From positions 1-15,217 of the forward strand of contig JAKPNC010000012.1 of the NCBI GenBank assembly GCA_029548585.1: DNA of 15,217 bases, in the 5' to 3' direction. The notes below the pieces were generated by a model that made no database searches, was not told where the DNA came from, and was given only the letters and a program-made list of their open reading frames with translations. This document shows positions 1-7,320 of the stretch, piece after piece. Source of the stretch: a bacterium. Lineage in GTDB: Bacteria > Ratteibacteria > UBA8468 > B48-G9 > JAFGKM01. Position 1 is the stretch's first letter, and every line of letters starts with the position of its first letter. A program made the position numbers and the translations under genes.

Positions 1-1
1 C

Positions 2-673
2 ATACTATCGGGTGTCAACCTGAAGGTCAAAAAGGGCGAGAAACTGGGGATCGTGGGACATACCGGGGCTGGCAAAACAACCCTCATAGGACTTCTCCTG
101 AGGATGTTTGAGCCGGTCTCCGGGGATATCCTCGTTGACGGAAGAAGCATAAGGGATTTTACCCTCCAGTCCCTCAGGGAGAAGACGGGACTTGTCACCC
201 AGGAACCTATAATCTTCTACGATACCATCGGCAGCAATATCACCCTTTCAGACGAAACGGATCCCGCAAGGCTTGATAATGCCCTCAGGGTGTCCGGGCT
301 GAAAGGACTGGTGGATACTCTCCCCCTGGGCTGTGACACGGTTGCGGGGGAAAGGGGCGCCACTCTCTCGGGAGGGCAGAAGCAGCTTCTTTCCATAGCC
401 CGGGCAGTATACAGAAACCCCGAGATCCTCATTCTCGACGAGGCTACCGCCTCTCTGGACAGCAATTCGGAGAAATTGCTGCAGCAGGCCCTTGACAACA
501 TTATCGAGGGCAGGACCGTTTTCATAATAGCCCACAGGCTTTCAACCCTCAGGGACGTTGACCGGATAATATTTATCAGGGACGGCAGGATATCCGAAGA
601 GGGAACCCACCGGGAGCTGTTTGAAAAGAAGGGGGATTATTACAACCTGTGGCAGCTTCAATTCTCCGCGTGA
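2..673 (+). CDS. ABC exporter ATP-binding domain, 5'-truncated
   Basis: This is the C-terminal nucleotide-binding domain of an ABC transporter; the gene starts before the window and 223 codons are visible. It binds and hydrolyses ATP to power transport across the inner membrane. Counting from the first full codon at position 2, I see Walker A GHTGAGKT (19-26), the Q-loop in VTQEP (Q67), the signature LSGGQ (122-126), Walker B ILILDE (D146, E147) and the H-loop in IIAHRLST (H178). The sequence before the signature and the D-loop ASLDS are typical of the MsbA/ABCB/multidrug type, in which a membrane domain is fused upstream. The membrane part is outside the window, so the substrate (lipid, peptide or drug) cannot be told. 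The GTG at 53 lies just before Walker A and is not a plausible start, because coding runs upstream to the window edge. The gene ends 9 bp from the convergent nikR. Confidence 0.93.
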   Translation: MLSGVNLKVKKGEKLGIVGHTGAGKTTLIGLLLRMFEPVSGDILVDGRSIRDFTLQSLREKTGLVTQEPIIFYDTIGSNITLSDETDPARLDNALRVSGLKGLVDTLPLGCDTVAGERGATLSGGQKQLLSIARAVYRNPEILILDEATASLDSNSEKLLQQALDNIIEGRTVFIIAHRLSTLRDVDRIIFIRDGRISEEGTHRELFEKKGDYYNLWQLQFSA

Positions 674-682
674 GATGCCCGG

Positions 683-1096
683 TCATATCTTCTTGCCGGT
701 TGTTGCCCTGGAAAGGGAAGTGTACTTGACGCCTTTCAACGCGGTAAGGTGGTTGTAGACTTTTTTTATGACTTCGGCCATCCCTTTCACCACTATTATT
801 TCCAGGCAGTTGTCATGGTCCATGTGGACATGCTGGGTAGATATGATGACCTCGTGGAAGTCGTGCTGAATATCCATTATCTTTTCGAGAAGCTCCCTGT
901 GATGGTGGTTGTATACCAGCATGATACTGCCTGAAACGGTTTCGCCTGTGACCCATTCCTCTTCGACTATGGTCTTGCGCACAAGGTCCCTTATGGCTTC
1001 GGACCGGCTGGCATATCCTTCCGCTTTCAGCAGCCTGTCAAATTTGGACAGGAGTCCTTTTTCCATAGACACCCCGAACCTTATGAGCTTTGTCAT
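683..1096 (-). CDS. nikR: Nickel-responsive transcriptional regulator NikR
   Basis: NikR is a tetrameric ribbon-helix-helix repressor that binds DNA when loaded with Ni(II) and usually represses nickel uptake genes. The 137-aa length is normal. The N-terminal part (MTKLIRFGVSMEKGLLSKFD, then SRSEAIRDLVR) is the DNA-binding ribbon-helix-helix. The C-terminal ACT-like half carries the complete high-affinity nickel site: H78, H89, H91 and C97, matching H76, H87, H89 and C95 of E. coli NikR. The start is supported by an AGAGGAG Shine-Dalgarno 6-7 nt upstream. The ATG overlaps the stop of the upstream membrane-protein gene (ATGA), so the two are probably co-transcribed and translationally coupled. 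No nickel transporter or hydrogenase gene is visible nearby. Confidence 0.95.
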   Translation of the reverse strand: MTKLIRFGVSMEKGLLSKFDRLLKAEGYASRSEAIRDLVRKTIVEEEWVTGETVSGSIMLVYNHHHRELLEKIMDIQHDFHEVIISTQHVHMDHDNCLEIIVVKGMAEVIKKVYNHLTALKGVKYTSLSRATTGKKI

Positions 1097-2976
1097 TTTG
1101 GCTCCTCTGTCTTGATCTTTGTTTCAAGGGCGGTGTAATAGAAATACCATTCCCTGAAGCTCTTGACGTAAAGGATAAGTGCGAAGATTTCCACTGCGTA
1201 CCTGGATATGTCGTGGGTCGCATTGGAAATGAGCTTGCCTCCCATGCCTATCATCAGTCCGAGGGACGAGAATATCGCCCAGAGTCTCATCAGGTGTGAA
1301 TTGTACTCGTTCCATGCGTCTGCAGCGCTGCTTATGGTGGGGGCGTTGCCAAGGTTGGCGTAAATGTACTGCATGCTTACCTGCGCCCCTATCCTCAGGA
1401 CTGCCGCATTTATGACGTTGGTTGCCGCTCCGTAAAAAATGTAGTAGAGGGGTATCATGGTGTCCGGCAGGTTTTTTATGAAAGTGGCCGCATACCCCAT
1501 TGAATAGAGGGAGAAGAAGAGCATTATATCGATAAACCTGAAGGGAAGTATCTGTTTCTTGCAGGTTGTGACAAGCTTTGAAACGTCTTCCTTCGAGGGT
1601 ACCCTTTCTTCCTGCTTTATCCTGTCCCTGAGTATCTTTAGGGTTTTGCTGAAAGTAGAGTTCAAAAGGTTTATGGGAAATATCTCGTCAACGTATTTTC
1701 TCAGGGAAAGCTCGGCGTTCGGCTTAAGAATCTTCTTTTTCATCAGGATTTCTATGCTCTCCCAGAGCTCCCGCTTTATGCTTTCTACGTCGAGAGGCTC
1801 CATCTGGAAAAGGAAATACCTTATTTCCGCAAGCTCTTCCCCGTTGAAATTCAATTCTTCGCCGAGTATGCCGAGTACCCGTTCTCTGTCGTCCCCAAGG
1901 GCGTTGTTTATATCCTTTTTCAATCCGTCATACCGTTCAAGGAGAATGGTGAAATTCTCTTTTTTCCTTACGATGTCATAAAGCTTCTTCTCGAAATTCC
2001 TCCATATCCTGACATCTTTCCGCTCCATGAATTTCCGGAAACTCTGGGATTCCATGGTATTTCTGACTATGGCGGATGGAAAATGCTTGCTTATTCCCAG
2101 GGATCTCCTGACATAAAAGACTTCTGCGGGGGCCCTTATGAAGACGAGCAATCCGGCAGCGAGCGTGTACCAGGTGTTTCCCTTAAGCCTTTCCGCCACC
2201 CTCACAAAAACGCTTGCGTTTATTATTCCGACAGCGAGGTTGGCGCATACTGTCTGCTTTATGGCGTGCTGGACCTCTGGAAAAAGTCCCTGGTCTGAAT
2301 AGAATGCCCTGAGGTTGGGGCTCTGGAATCCGTATATTGTTTTCCTGATCCATGAGGAGGATAATAATGGAGCATCCTCGGTTTCATTCTCTTCGTATTC
2401 CATGAGGATGCCCGACACGTTGCCTGCTTCTTCCGCTTCAACTGACGGCTTCAGCTTGAACCTGTAGGAAAATCCCTGTGTGCAGAAGTACGGGCCGCTT
2501 TCTTCTGCGTCCTTCACGGTTATTTCCCATGTGGGGAATGTCCTTAAAAACTTTATCTCGCCGTAATGGCCGCAGTCTTCGATGAAGACGGATTTCGGCC
2601 TCTTGCCGGGCGACATTTTCTCTTTCGGCTGAAGGAAATTTATGTTATAATCCCTGCTTTTGAAAAAGTAGCCGATAAAATCGAGAACAAGCCTCATGTC
2701 AGTCTTTCTGAAAAGACTGTCCCGGGTAGCTATAAACTCTACCGCCCGGGAGCCGGGAAGGCGCTCCTTGTCCCTCGGCGAAGGGGTAACGGTGACCACC
2801 GCCTGGCAGCCATTCCTCGAAACTGCCTTGTACCTTCTCCCTGAGTTGTCAACGTAACGGAATTTTTTCCTGAAAACGTTCCACGTCCATGCTTCTTCCC
2901 TGGTAACTTTCGCCCCGAGGAATGCCGCGGTCATCCCGATGGACGACTCTATTATGTCCTTTCTGGCCTTCTTCAT
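1093..2976 (-). CDS. Unrecognised multi-pass membrane protein coupled to nikR
   Basis: I do not recognise this protein of about 627 aa. I chose the ATG at 2976; an in-frame TTG at 2997 would add seven residues, and neither has a clear Shine-Dalgarno. Residues 1-235 look soluble and mixed alpha/beta. Hydrophobic stretches follow near 244-266 and 270-290. Then comes a long charged, mostly helical block (about 295-470), and then four more hydrophobic stretches (about 480-503, 506-530, 562-585, 592-610) before a charged tail. This suggests an inner-membrane protein with a large cytoplasmic helical insert. Its stop overlaps the nikR start (ATGA), which implies one operon. A nickel-related role can be inferred from this neighbour alone; no metal-binding motif is evident. 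Other roles are equally possible. Confidence 0.8.
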   Translation of the reverse strand: MKKARKDIIESSIGMTAAFLGAKVTREEAWTWNVFRKKFRYVDNSGRRYKAVSRNGCQAVVTVTPSPRDKERLPGSRAVEFIATRDSLFRKTDMRLVLDFIGYFFKSRDYNINFLQPKEKMSPGKRPKSVFIEDCGHYGEIKFLRTFPTWEITVKDAEESGPYFCTQGFSYRFKLKPSVEAEEAGNVSGILMEYEENETEDAPLLSSSWIRKTIYGFQSPNLRAFYSDQGLFPEVQHAIKQTVCANLAVGIINASVFVRVAERLKGNTWYTLAAGLLVFIRAPAEVFYVRRSLGISKHFPSAIVRNTMESQSFRKFMERKDVRIWRNFEKKLYDIVRKKENFTILLERYDGLKKDINNALGDDRERVLGILGEELNFNGEELAEIRYFLFQMEPLDVESIKRELWESIEILMKKKILKPNAELSLRKYVDEIFPINLLNSTFSKTLKILRDRIKQEERVPSKEDVSKLVTTCKKQILPFRFIDIMLFFSLYSMGYAATFIKNLPDTMIPLYYIFYGAATNVINAAVLRIGAQVSMQYIYANLGNAPTISSAADAWNEYNSHLMRLWAIFSSLGLMIGMGGKLISNATHDISRYAVEIFALILYVKSFREWYFYYTALETKIKTEEPK

Positions 2977-2997
2977 AATTTTTAAGCGGAATCTCAA

Positions 2998-3094
2998 GAT
3001 ATATGATAAAATTATAATGTTTTGGGATTGTCTTTCATGCGCATTAATTATATCTTAAAGCTACGAGCAAAGCAACCTGTGGAACGAGGGCGAT
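2998..3094. promoter_or_regulatory. Divergent promoter region, membrane protein/nikR versus kdsB
   Basis: This 97-bp AT-rich spacer separates two divergent genes. On the minus strand there is a perfect -10 TATAAT (3016-3011) with ATGAAA (3038-3033, 4 of 6 matches to TTGACA) 16 bp upstream. On the plus strand TTGTCT (3028-3033) stands 17 bp before TATCTT (3051-3056). The two candidates overlap, so they could compete for polymerase. I see no NikR-type dyad with the E. coli spacing (GTATGA-N16-TCATAC). These are by-eye matches, and the plus-strand one is weak. Confidence 0.35.
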
Positions 3095-3844
3095 ATGAGA
3101 AAGGAAAAGATAGTCTGTATAATTCCCGCGAGGTTTGATTCAGAAAGGCTGCCGGGGAAGGTTCTTTACCCCATAAACGGAAAGTCTGTCCTTGAAAGGG
3201 TTTATTCGAGGGCCGCGGCCATTAAATTATTCTCCGGTGTTTACGTTGCCACCGACAGCGAGAAAATAAAGGCTGAGGCCGAAAAGATAGGCGCAGATAC
3301 AATATGGACTTCCAGCAACTGCCGGAGCGGAAGCGACAGGGTTGCCCAGGCGGCAGCGGGCATTGATGCATCCATAATAGTCAATATACAGGCCGACGAG
3401 CCTTTTCTTCCGGAAGAGGCCGTGCACGGATCCCTGGATCTCCTTGAAAGTAATCCCTCGTGCAAAGTCACGACCGCGGCCACCAGGATACGTAAGCAGG
3501 AAGAGCTTTTTGATCCAAACACGGTAAAGATCGTCATGGATAAGAACGGGGACACCCTTTATTCCTCGCGCTCCCTCATACCCTATCCGACGGTCTATTT
3601 CTCATGCAACAATGCCGCCCTGCTGAAGAAAGTCGTTTTCTATAAGCATATAGGGGTTTACGCTTTCAGGAAAGCTTTCCTGAATCGTTTTTCCCGTCTG
3701 CCCACCGGGGTATTCGAAGCGACGGAGAAGCTTGAACACCTGCGTATAATCGAGAACGGCTACAGGCTGAAGGTTGCGGTAATAAAGAAAGATTCTCCCT
3801 GTGTAGATACGTTTGAAGACATAAAGAAGCTCCAGGTTTCATAA
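3095..3844 (+). CDS. kdsB: 3-deoxy-manno-octulosonate cytidylyltransferase (CMP-Kdo synthetase)
   Basis: KdsB joins CTP and Kdo to give CMP-Kdo plus pyrophosphate, the activated sugar used to build the lipid A-Kdo core of lipopolysaccharide; it acts in the cytoplasm. The 249-aa length is normal. Visible family motifs are IPARFDSERLPGK (10-22), CRSGSDR (76-82), NIQADEP (97-103, with D101 the expected Mg ligand), YSSRSLIPYP, KHIGVYAFRK, TEKLEHLRIIENGY and VDTFEDI (D238, the second expected Mg ligand). Two small departures from the usual text are A100 where Gly is common (NVQGDEP) and S80 where Thr is common (SGTDR); neither should abolish activity. A GAGGG ribosome site precedes the ATG. pyrG follows, which fits the known kdsB-pyrG pairing because KdsB consumes CTP. 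Confidence 0.95.
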   Translation: MRKEKIVCIIPARFDSERLPGKVLYPINGKSVLERVYSRAAAIKLFSGVYVATDSEKIKAEAEKIGADTIWTSSNCRSGSDRVAQAAAGIDASIIVNIQADEPFLPEEAVHGSLDLLESNPSCKVTTAATRIRKQEELFDPNTVKIVMDKNGDTLYSSRSLIPYPTVYFSCNNAALLKKVVFYKHIGVYAFRKAFLNRFSRLPTGVFEATEKLEHLRIIENGYRLKVAVIKKDSPCVDTFEDIKKLQVS

Positions 3845-3873
3845 CCCTGCTGCATCTTGCTTTCATCATTCGG

Positions 3874-3902
3874 CCTGGCCTGTTTTTCCAGGGCAGGTTT
3901 TT
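3874..3902 (+). terminator. Intrinsic terminator or attenuator between kdsB and pyrG
   Basis: The arms are CCTGGCCTG (3874-3882) and CAGGGCAGG (3889-3897), with a six-base loop TTTTTC. They form a 9-bp stem with one central G-G mismatch, followed directly by five T (3898-3902). This is the standard shape of a factor-independent terminator. It lies 30 bp after the kdsB stop and 56 bp before the pyrG start, so it either ends the kdsB transcript or attenuates read-through into pyrG. Confidence 0.6.
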
Positions 3903-3958
3903 AAATTATCCTGTAACCCATTTCCTGATTGGCAAAGAACCATAAAGAGGACATAAGG

Positions 3959-5554
3959 ATGAGGAAATTCATATTTGTTACCGGAGGCGTTGTATCTTCT
4001 CTTGGGAAGGGAATAGCATCTGCTTCAATAGGCGCCCTTCTCGAATCTTACGGCTACAGGGTTACCATACTGAAGCTTGATCCCTACCTGAACATAGACC
4101 CCGGAACCATGAGTCCATTCCAGCACGGAGAAGTCTACGTCACGGATGACGGGGCTGAAACCGATCTTGACCTGGGACACTACGAGAGGTTTACTGAAGC
4201 CGGGATTACCCAGCGGAATAATACTACAAGTGGAAGGATATACTATTCGGTGCTCAGCAAGGAACGGGAGGGCAGGTATCTGGGCAAGACCGTCCAGGTT
4301 GTACCCCACGTGACGGACGAGATCAAGCAGGCAATTCTTTCGGTGGACAGCCGCGCAGACATCATCATTACCGAGATAGGTGGAACGGTCGGGGACATAG
4401 AGAGCCTTCCTTTCCTCGAGGCCGTCAGGCAGATCCACATACAGTCTTCCGAATGCGATTCCCTCCATATCCACCTTACTCTGATACCCTTCATAAAGGC
4501 AGCCGGGGAGATGAAGACCAAGCCTACCCAGCACAGCGTCGGACGGCTGAGGGAGATCGGCATACAGCCCCATATTCTCCTGTGCCGGACCGAAAAGAGC
4601 CTGAACGACGAGATAAAGGAGAAGATAGCCCTTTTCTGCAACGTGAGGAAAGAGGCCGTAATAGAAGCAATAGATACCGACCTTATATACGAGATACCCC
4701 TGATCTTTGCCCGGCAGAAGCTGGACAGGATCATCCTCAGGTATCTCGGGCTTAAGCCGAAGAAGAAGCAGGATCTCGCCAAGTGGCATGGGGTTGTCGA
4801 TACTCTCAGGAAGGCTGACAGGCAGGTTGTCATAGGTGTCGTGGGCAAGTATATCAGGCTCCAGGATTCTTATAAATCCATATACGAGGCGCTGGTTCAC
4901 GGCGGCATAGCCAACAAGGTCAGGGTTATTCTCCAAAAGATTGACTCCGAGGCGATATCGAAAGAAGGCGCTGAAAAATTTCTGGGGGGCGTTTCGGGCA
5001 TCATCATGCCGGGCGGTTTCGGCATAAGGGGCGTGGAAGGTATGATCGAAACCATCAGGTATGCAAGGGAGAAAAAGGTCCCGTTTTTCGGCATATGCCT
5101 GGGGATGCAATGTGCGGCCATAGAGATTGCCAGGAACCTCTGCGGCCTTGCCGACGCTTCCAGCACCGAATGGGATTCATGTACCAGGAACCCCGTTGTG
5201 GACATGCTTTCCGAACAGAAGAACATTTCGGGCATGGGAGGCACCATGAGGTTGGGGGCATATCCCTGCACCCTGAAGAAAGGGACCAGTTCGTATAAAT
5301 GCTACGGTAAAACCCTTATCTCCGAGAGACACCGCCACAGGTACGAGTTCAACAACGTCTACCGGGACCTGTTTGAGAAAGAAGGGATCGTATTCGCAGG
5401 TACCTGCCGGGGGAAGGACCTCGTGGAAATCCTTGAAGTAAAAGGGCATCCCTTCTTCGTGGCAACCCAGTTTCATCCTGAGTTCAAGTCCAAGCCGTTC
5501 AAGCCGCATCCTCTCTTTGCCGGTTTCATCAGGGCTTCCCTCAAATCCTCTTAA
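3959..5554 (+). CDS. pyrG: CTP synthase (glutamine hydrolysing)
   Basis: PyrG aminates UTP to CTP using ATP and ammonia from glutamine, the last step of cytidine nucleotide synthesis. The start is the ATG at 3959 (531 aa): it gives the canonical MRKFIFVTGGVVSSLGKGI N-terminus and has an AGAGGA site about 8 nt upstream. A TTG ten codons earlier is unlikely. The synthase domain has the P-loop at 9-19, LDPYLNIDPGTMSPFQHGE (40-58), Mg ligands D69 and E139 (EIGGTVGDIES), and KTKPTQHSV (186-193). The C-terminal class I glutamine amidotransferase has PGGFGIRG (351-358), nucleophile C380 in GICLGMQ, and H506 and E508 in QFHPE, so both halves look active. Its product feeds the upstream kdsB reaction. 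A terminator-like hairpin 56 bp upstream suggests attenuation or a separate promoter. Confidence 0.96.
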   Translation: MRKFIFVTGGVVSSLGKGIASASIGALLESYGYRVTILKLDPYLNIDPGTMSPFQHGEVYVTDDGAETDLDLGHYERFTEAGITQRNNTTSGRIYYSVLSKEREGRYLGKTVQVVPHVTDEIKQAILSVDSRADIIITEIGGTVGDIESLPFLEAVRQIHIQSSECDSLHIHLTLIPFIKAAGEMKTKPTQHSVGRLREIGIQPHILLCRTEKSLNDEIKEKIALFCNVRKEAVIEAIDTDLIYEIPLIFARQKLDRIILRYLGLKPKKKQDLAKWHGVVDTLRKADRQVVIGVVGKYIRLQDSYKSIYEALVHGGIANKVRVILQKIDSEAISKEGAEKFLGGVSGIIMPGGFGIRGVEGMIETIRYAREKKVPFFGICLGMQCAAIEIARNLCGLADASSTEWDSCTRNPVVDMLSEQKNISGMGGTMRLGAYPCTLKKGTSSYKCYGKTLISERHRHRYEFNNVYRDLFEKEGIVFAGTCRGKDLVEILEVKGHPFFVATQFHPEFKSKPFKPHPLFAGFIRASLKSS

Positions 5555-5620
5555 GAATGGGCGGAGATTTGCAAAATCCTTGAATATCGCTATTGCCGTT
5601 TTACGTATCCGAAATGCTTA

Positions 5621-5649
5621 TTTACCTTTTTCCCCGGAAGTTCTATACT
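5621..5649 (+). promoter_or_regulatory. Candidate sigma70 promoter for the small membrane protein
   Basis: TTTACC (5621-5626) and TATACT (5644-5649) are separated by 17 bp, close to the sigma70 consensus at both boxes. The expected transcript start near 5656 leaves a leader of about 22 nt that contains the AGGGAGG ribosome site. The rest of the pyrG-smORF gap (5555-5677) shows no clear terminator. Confidence 0.45.
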
Positions 5650-5677
5650 CTTTTCAAAAAGGATCAGGGAGGCGGAT

Positions 5678-5887
5678 ATGAGAGGCCGCAATAAGGATGC
5701 GATGCTGGGGTTTGTTTCTTTCGTGATTCCCCTGGCAGGAATAATACTCGGAATAATATATTTTGTCAGGCCGGTTTACATGCACAGGAGAACTTCCTGC
5801 ATATGCTTTGCCTGGGGTGTAGTCTGCTTACTGTCAATCTACCTTTTCCAGATTCTCAGGACAGTTTCCGAAAGGTTTTACATGTGA
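5678..5887 (+). CDS. Small two-helix membrane protein
   Basis: A 69-aa protein with two predicted transmembrane segments, roughly residues 9-30 and 42-59, joined by a short basic loop (VYMHRR). The hydrophobic text VSFVIPLAGIILGIIYFVRP resembles short DUF4190-like membrane proteins that often follow a zinc ribbon, but no ribbon is present here and the resemblance is weak. Support for it being real comes from a strong Shine-Dalgarno (AGGGAGG, about 6 nt before the ATG), a plausible promoter at 5621-5649, and hydrophobicity unlike a random frame. Its 3' end overlaps the last 10 bp of the convergent trpG. Function unknown. Confidence 0.65.
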   Translation: MRGRNKDAMLGFVSFVIPLAGIILGIIYFVRPVYMHRRTSCICFAWGVVCLLSIYLFQILRTVSERFYM

Positions 5888-6453
5888 TCTTTCATGGAGA
5901 GGAAGTTTGACAGCAGGGTCATCCCGTGTTCGGTAAGTATGGATTCCGGGTGGAACTGGACCCCTGTTATCGGAAGCTTCCGATGCCGAAGCCCCATAAC
6001 CTCGCCCTCACATGTCCATGCGGTCACCTCGAGATCTTCGGGAAGTGATTCCTTCTCCACTATAAGCGAATGATAACGGGTTGCGGTGAAAGGGCTCGGG
6101 ATTCCTTTGAAAAGGCCTTTTTTCACGTGGTGTACGGGAGACGTTTTTCCGTGCATCAGTCTCGGAGCGCCTATTACCCTGCCACCGAAAACATGTCCTA
6201 TGCACTGGTGTCCGAGGCATACCCCGAGGATGGGTATCCTGTTTCCCAGTTTTCTTATGATCTCGCAGGAAATTCCGGCGTTTTCCGGCCTTCCCGGCCC
6301 GGGGGATATGACGATATATTCCGGATCCATTTTTTCAATTCCCGGGATGCTGACCGCATCGTTCCTGTAAACGACCACCTCTTCCTTTAGTTCCCCCAGG
6401 TACTGGACTATGTTGTAGACGAAAGAATCGTAGTTATCTATCACAAGTATCAT
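5878..6453 (-). CDS. trpG: Anthranilate synthase component II / glutamine amidotransferase
   Basis: TrpG (or its near-twin PabA) hydrolyses glutamine and passes ammonia to TrpE (or PabB) to make anthranilate (or aminodeoxychorismate). The 191-aa length is normal. Visible parts are the N-terminal ILVIDNYDSFVYNIVQYLGE, the oxyanion region ISPGPGRPENAG (49-60), nucleophile C79 in GVCLGHQ, and H168 and E170 in VQFHPES, so the class I amidotransferase triad is intact. It starts 21 bp after trpA with a GGGGAG site and is the last gene of the trp cluster, an unusual place because trpG normally sits next to trpE near the 5' end. TrpE is not in the window. Sequence alone does not separate TrpG from PabA; the trp context favours TrpG or a shared subunit. 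Confidence 0.93.
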   Translation of the reverse strand: MILVIDNYDSFVYNIVQYLGELKEEVVVYRNDAVSIPGIEKMDPEYIVISPGPGRPENAGISCEIIRKLGNRIPILGVCLGHQCIGHVFGGRVIGAPRLMHGKTSPVHHVKKGLFKGIPSPFTATRYHSLIVEKESLPEDLEVTAWTCEGEVMGLRHRKLPITGVQFHPESILTEHGMTLLSNFLSMKDHM

Positions 6454-6474
6454 TTTTCTCCCCGCTTGCAGTTG

Positions 6475-7254
6475 TCATCTCAACGCCCTTTTGAACCTTC
6501 TCATGATTTCCCAGATACTTTCCGTTTTCCCTTCTATAATCTTGCGGGCGAAGAAGCTGCCGATAATGGTCCCGTCTACATGGTCCTTGATCATTTTTAT
6601 CTGCCTGGCCCCGGATATGCCGAATCCTGCGGCTATCGGCGTCCCGGTTACCTTCCTGCACAGGTCAAGGCTTCCGACAAGATCTTTTGAAAAGCTTCCC
6701 CGCGGGCCTGTTACCCCGGCTGTCGTTACGAAATATACGAATCCGCCGGCTCCCGAAAGGATTTTTTCCGCCCGTTTCCTTGACGTGAAGGGCGTGACGA
6801 AGTCTATCAGCCTTAGGTCCCTTTCTCCAAGGGTCTCCCTTATTTCACCGCTTTCTTCCCACGGCACATCGGGAAGTATGACACCGGACACGCCTGTTTC
6901 CTCGCACCGTTTCGCAAACTTTTTCAATCCATAGCTGTACACCGGGTTGTAATATGTCATCAGCAGGTAAGGTATCTTCATGGCGGATTTGAGCTGGCCG
7001 CATATGTCGAAGATCTTCCCGGTGTTGATACCAGCTTCGATCGCTTTCAAGGATGTATGCTGTATGACCGGGCCGTCTGCAATGGGATCGGAGAAAGGTA
7101 TTCCCAGCTCGATCAAATCTGCGCCTGCCTTTTCCGCCATCATTGCCATTTCGACGGTCTGCCCGGCGGAAGGGAAACCGGCGGTAAAAAACGGGATGAG
7201 CGCCTTTTCGCCCTTCTCTCGCAGATCCCTGAATTTTTCGTCTATCCTGTTCAT
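6475..7254 (-). CDS. trpA: Tryptophan synthase alpha chain
   Basis: TrpA cleaves indole-3-glycerol phosphate to indole and glyceraldehyde 3-phosphate and passes indole through a tunnel to TrpB in the alpha2beta2 complex. It is 259 aa, a TIM barrel. Catalytic residues E49 (LIELGIPFSDP) and D60 (ADGP) carry the same numbers as in the Salmonella enzyme. Other family text is PFFTAGFP near the start, LLMTYYNPV, GVILPDVPWEE, FVTTAGVTGPRG in the phosphate-binding part and AAGFGIS near the end. An AGGTGA ribosome site lies 4 nt before the ATG. It follows trpB after an unusually wide 75-nt gap holding two stem-loops, so coupling with trpB is not by overlap. Confidence 0.96.
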   Translation of the reverse strand: MNRIDEKFRDLREKGEKALIPFFTAGFPSAGQTVEMAMMAEKAGADLIELGIPFSDPIADGPVIQHTSLKAIEAGINTGKIFDICGQLKSAMKIPYLLMTYYNPVYSYGLKKFAKRCEETGVSGVILPDVPWEESGEIRETLGERDLRLIDFVTPFTSRKRAEKILSGAGGFVYFVTTAGVTGPRGSFSKDLVGSLDLCRKVTGTPIAAGFGISGARQIKMIKDHVDGTIIGSFFARKIIEGKTESIWEIMRRFKRALR

Positions 7255-7273
7255 TTTTCACCTTTTTTTGTAA

Positions 7274-7292
7274 GGGGACTGCCCTTGTCCCC
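7274..7292 (-). repeat. Stem-loop 2 in the trpB-trpA gap
   Basis: A perfect 6-bp inverted repeat, GGGGAC (7274-7279) and GTCCCC (7287-7292), with a 7-nt loop. In the minus-strand trp mRNA it lies just ahead of the trpA ribosome site. It is followed in that mRNA by an A-run, not a U-run, so it is not an intrinsic terminator. Possible roles are RNA stability, processing or tuning of trpA translation. Confidence 0.6.
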
Positions 7293-7303
7293 GTGTAGTT
7301 TAA

Positions 7304-7320
7304 TGCAGGGTCTCCCTGCA
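7304..7320 (-). repeat. Stem-loop 1 in the trpB-trpA gap
   Basis: A perfect 7-bp inverted repeat, TGCAGGG (7304-7310) and CCCTGCA (7314-7320), with a 3-nt loop. It sits 9 bp after the trpB stop and 11 bp before stem-loop 2 in the trp mRNA. There is no U-run after it. Together the two hairpins occupy much of the 75-nt spacer. Confidence 0.6.

Noticed and set aside
53..55. GTG as start of the ABC protein
   Set aside because: It falls directly before Walker A; the frame is open to the window edge and encodes typical upstream domain text (ILSGVNLKVKKGEKLGIVG), so the gene is simply truncated.
2998..3094. NikR operator in the divergent promoter region
   Set aside because: ATATGA (3001-3006) and TCATGC (3035-3040) are 28 bp apart, not 16, and only loosely match the E. 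coli half-sites.
3929..3958. TTG start for pyrG ten codons upstream
   Set aside because: The ATG at 3959 gives the canonical CTP synthase N-terminus and is preceded by AGAGGA at a proper distance.
4025..5110. Open frame of 361 codons antisense to pyrG
   Set aside because: It lies wholly under a strongly conserved gene, its protein text has no family motif, and long antisense frames follow from the codon bias of pyrG. The other long antisense frames over trpA/trpB (7057-7794) and trpF/trpC (8781-9446) were rejected for the same reason.
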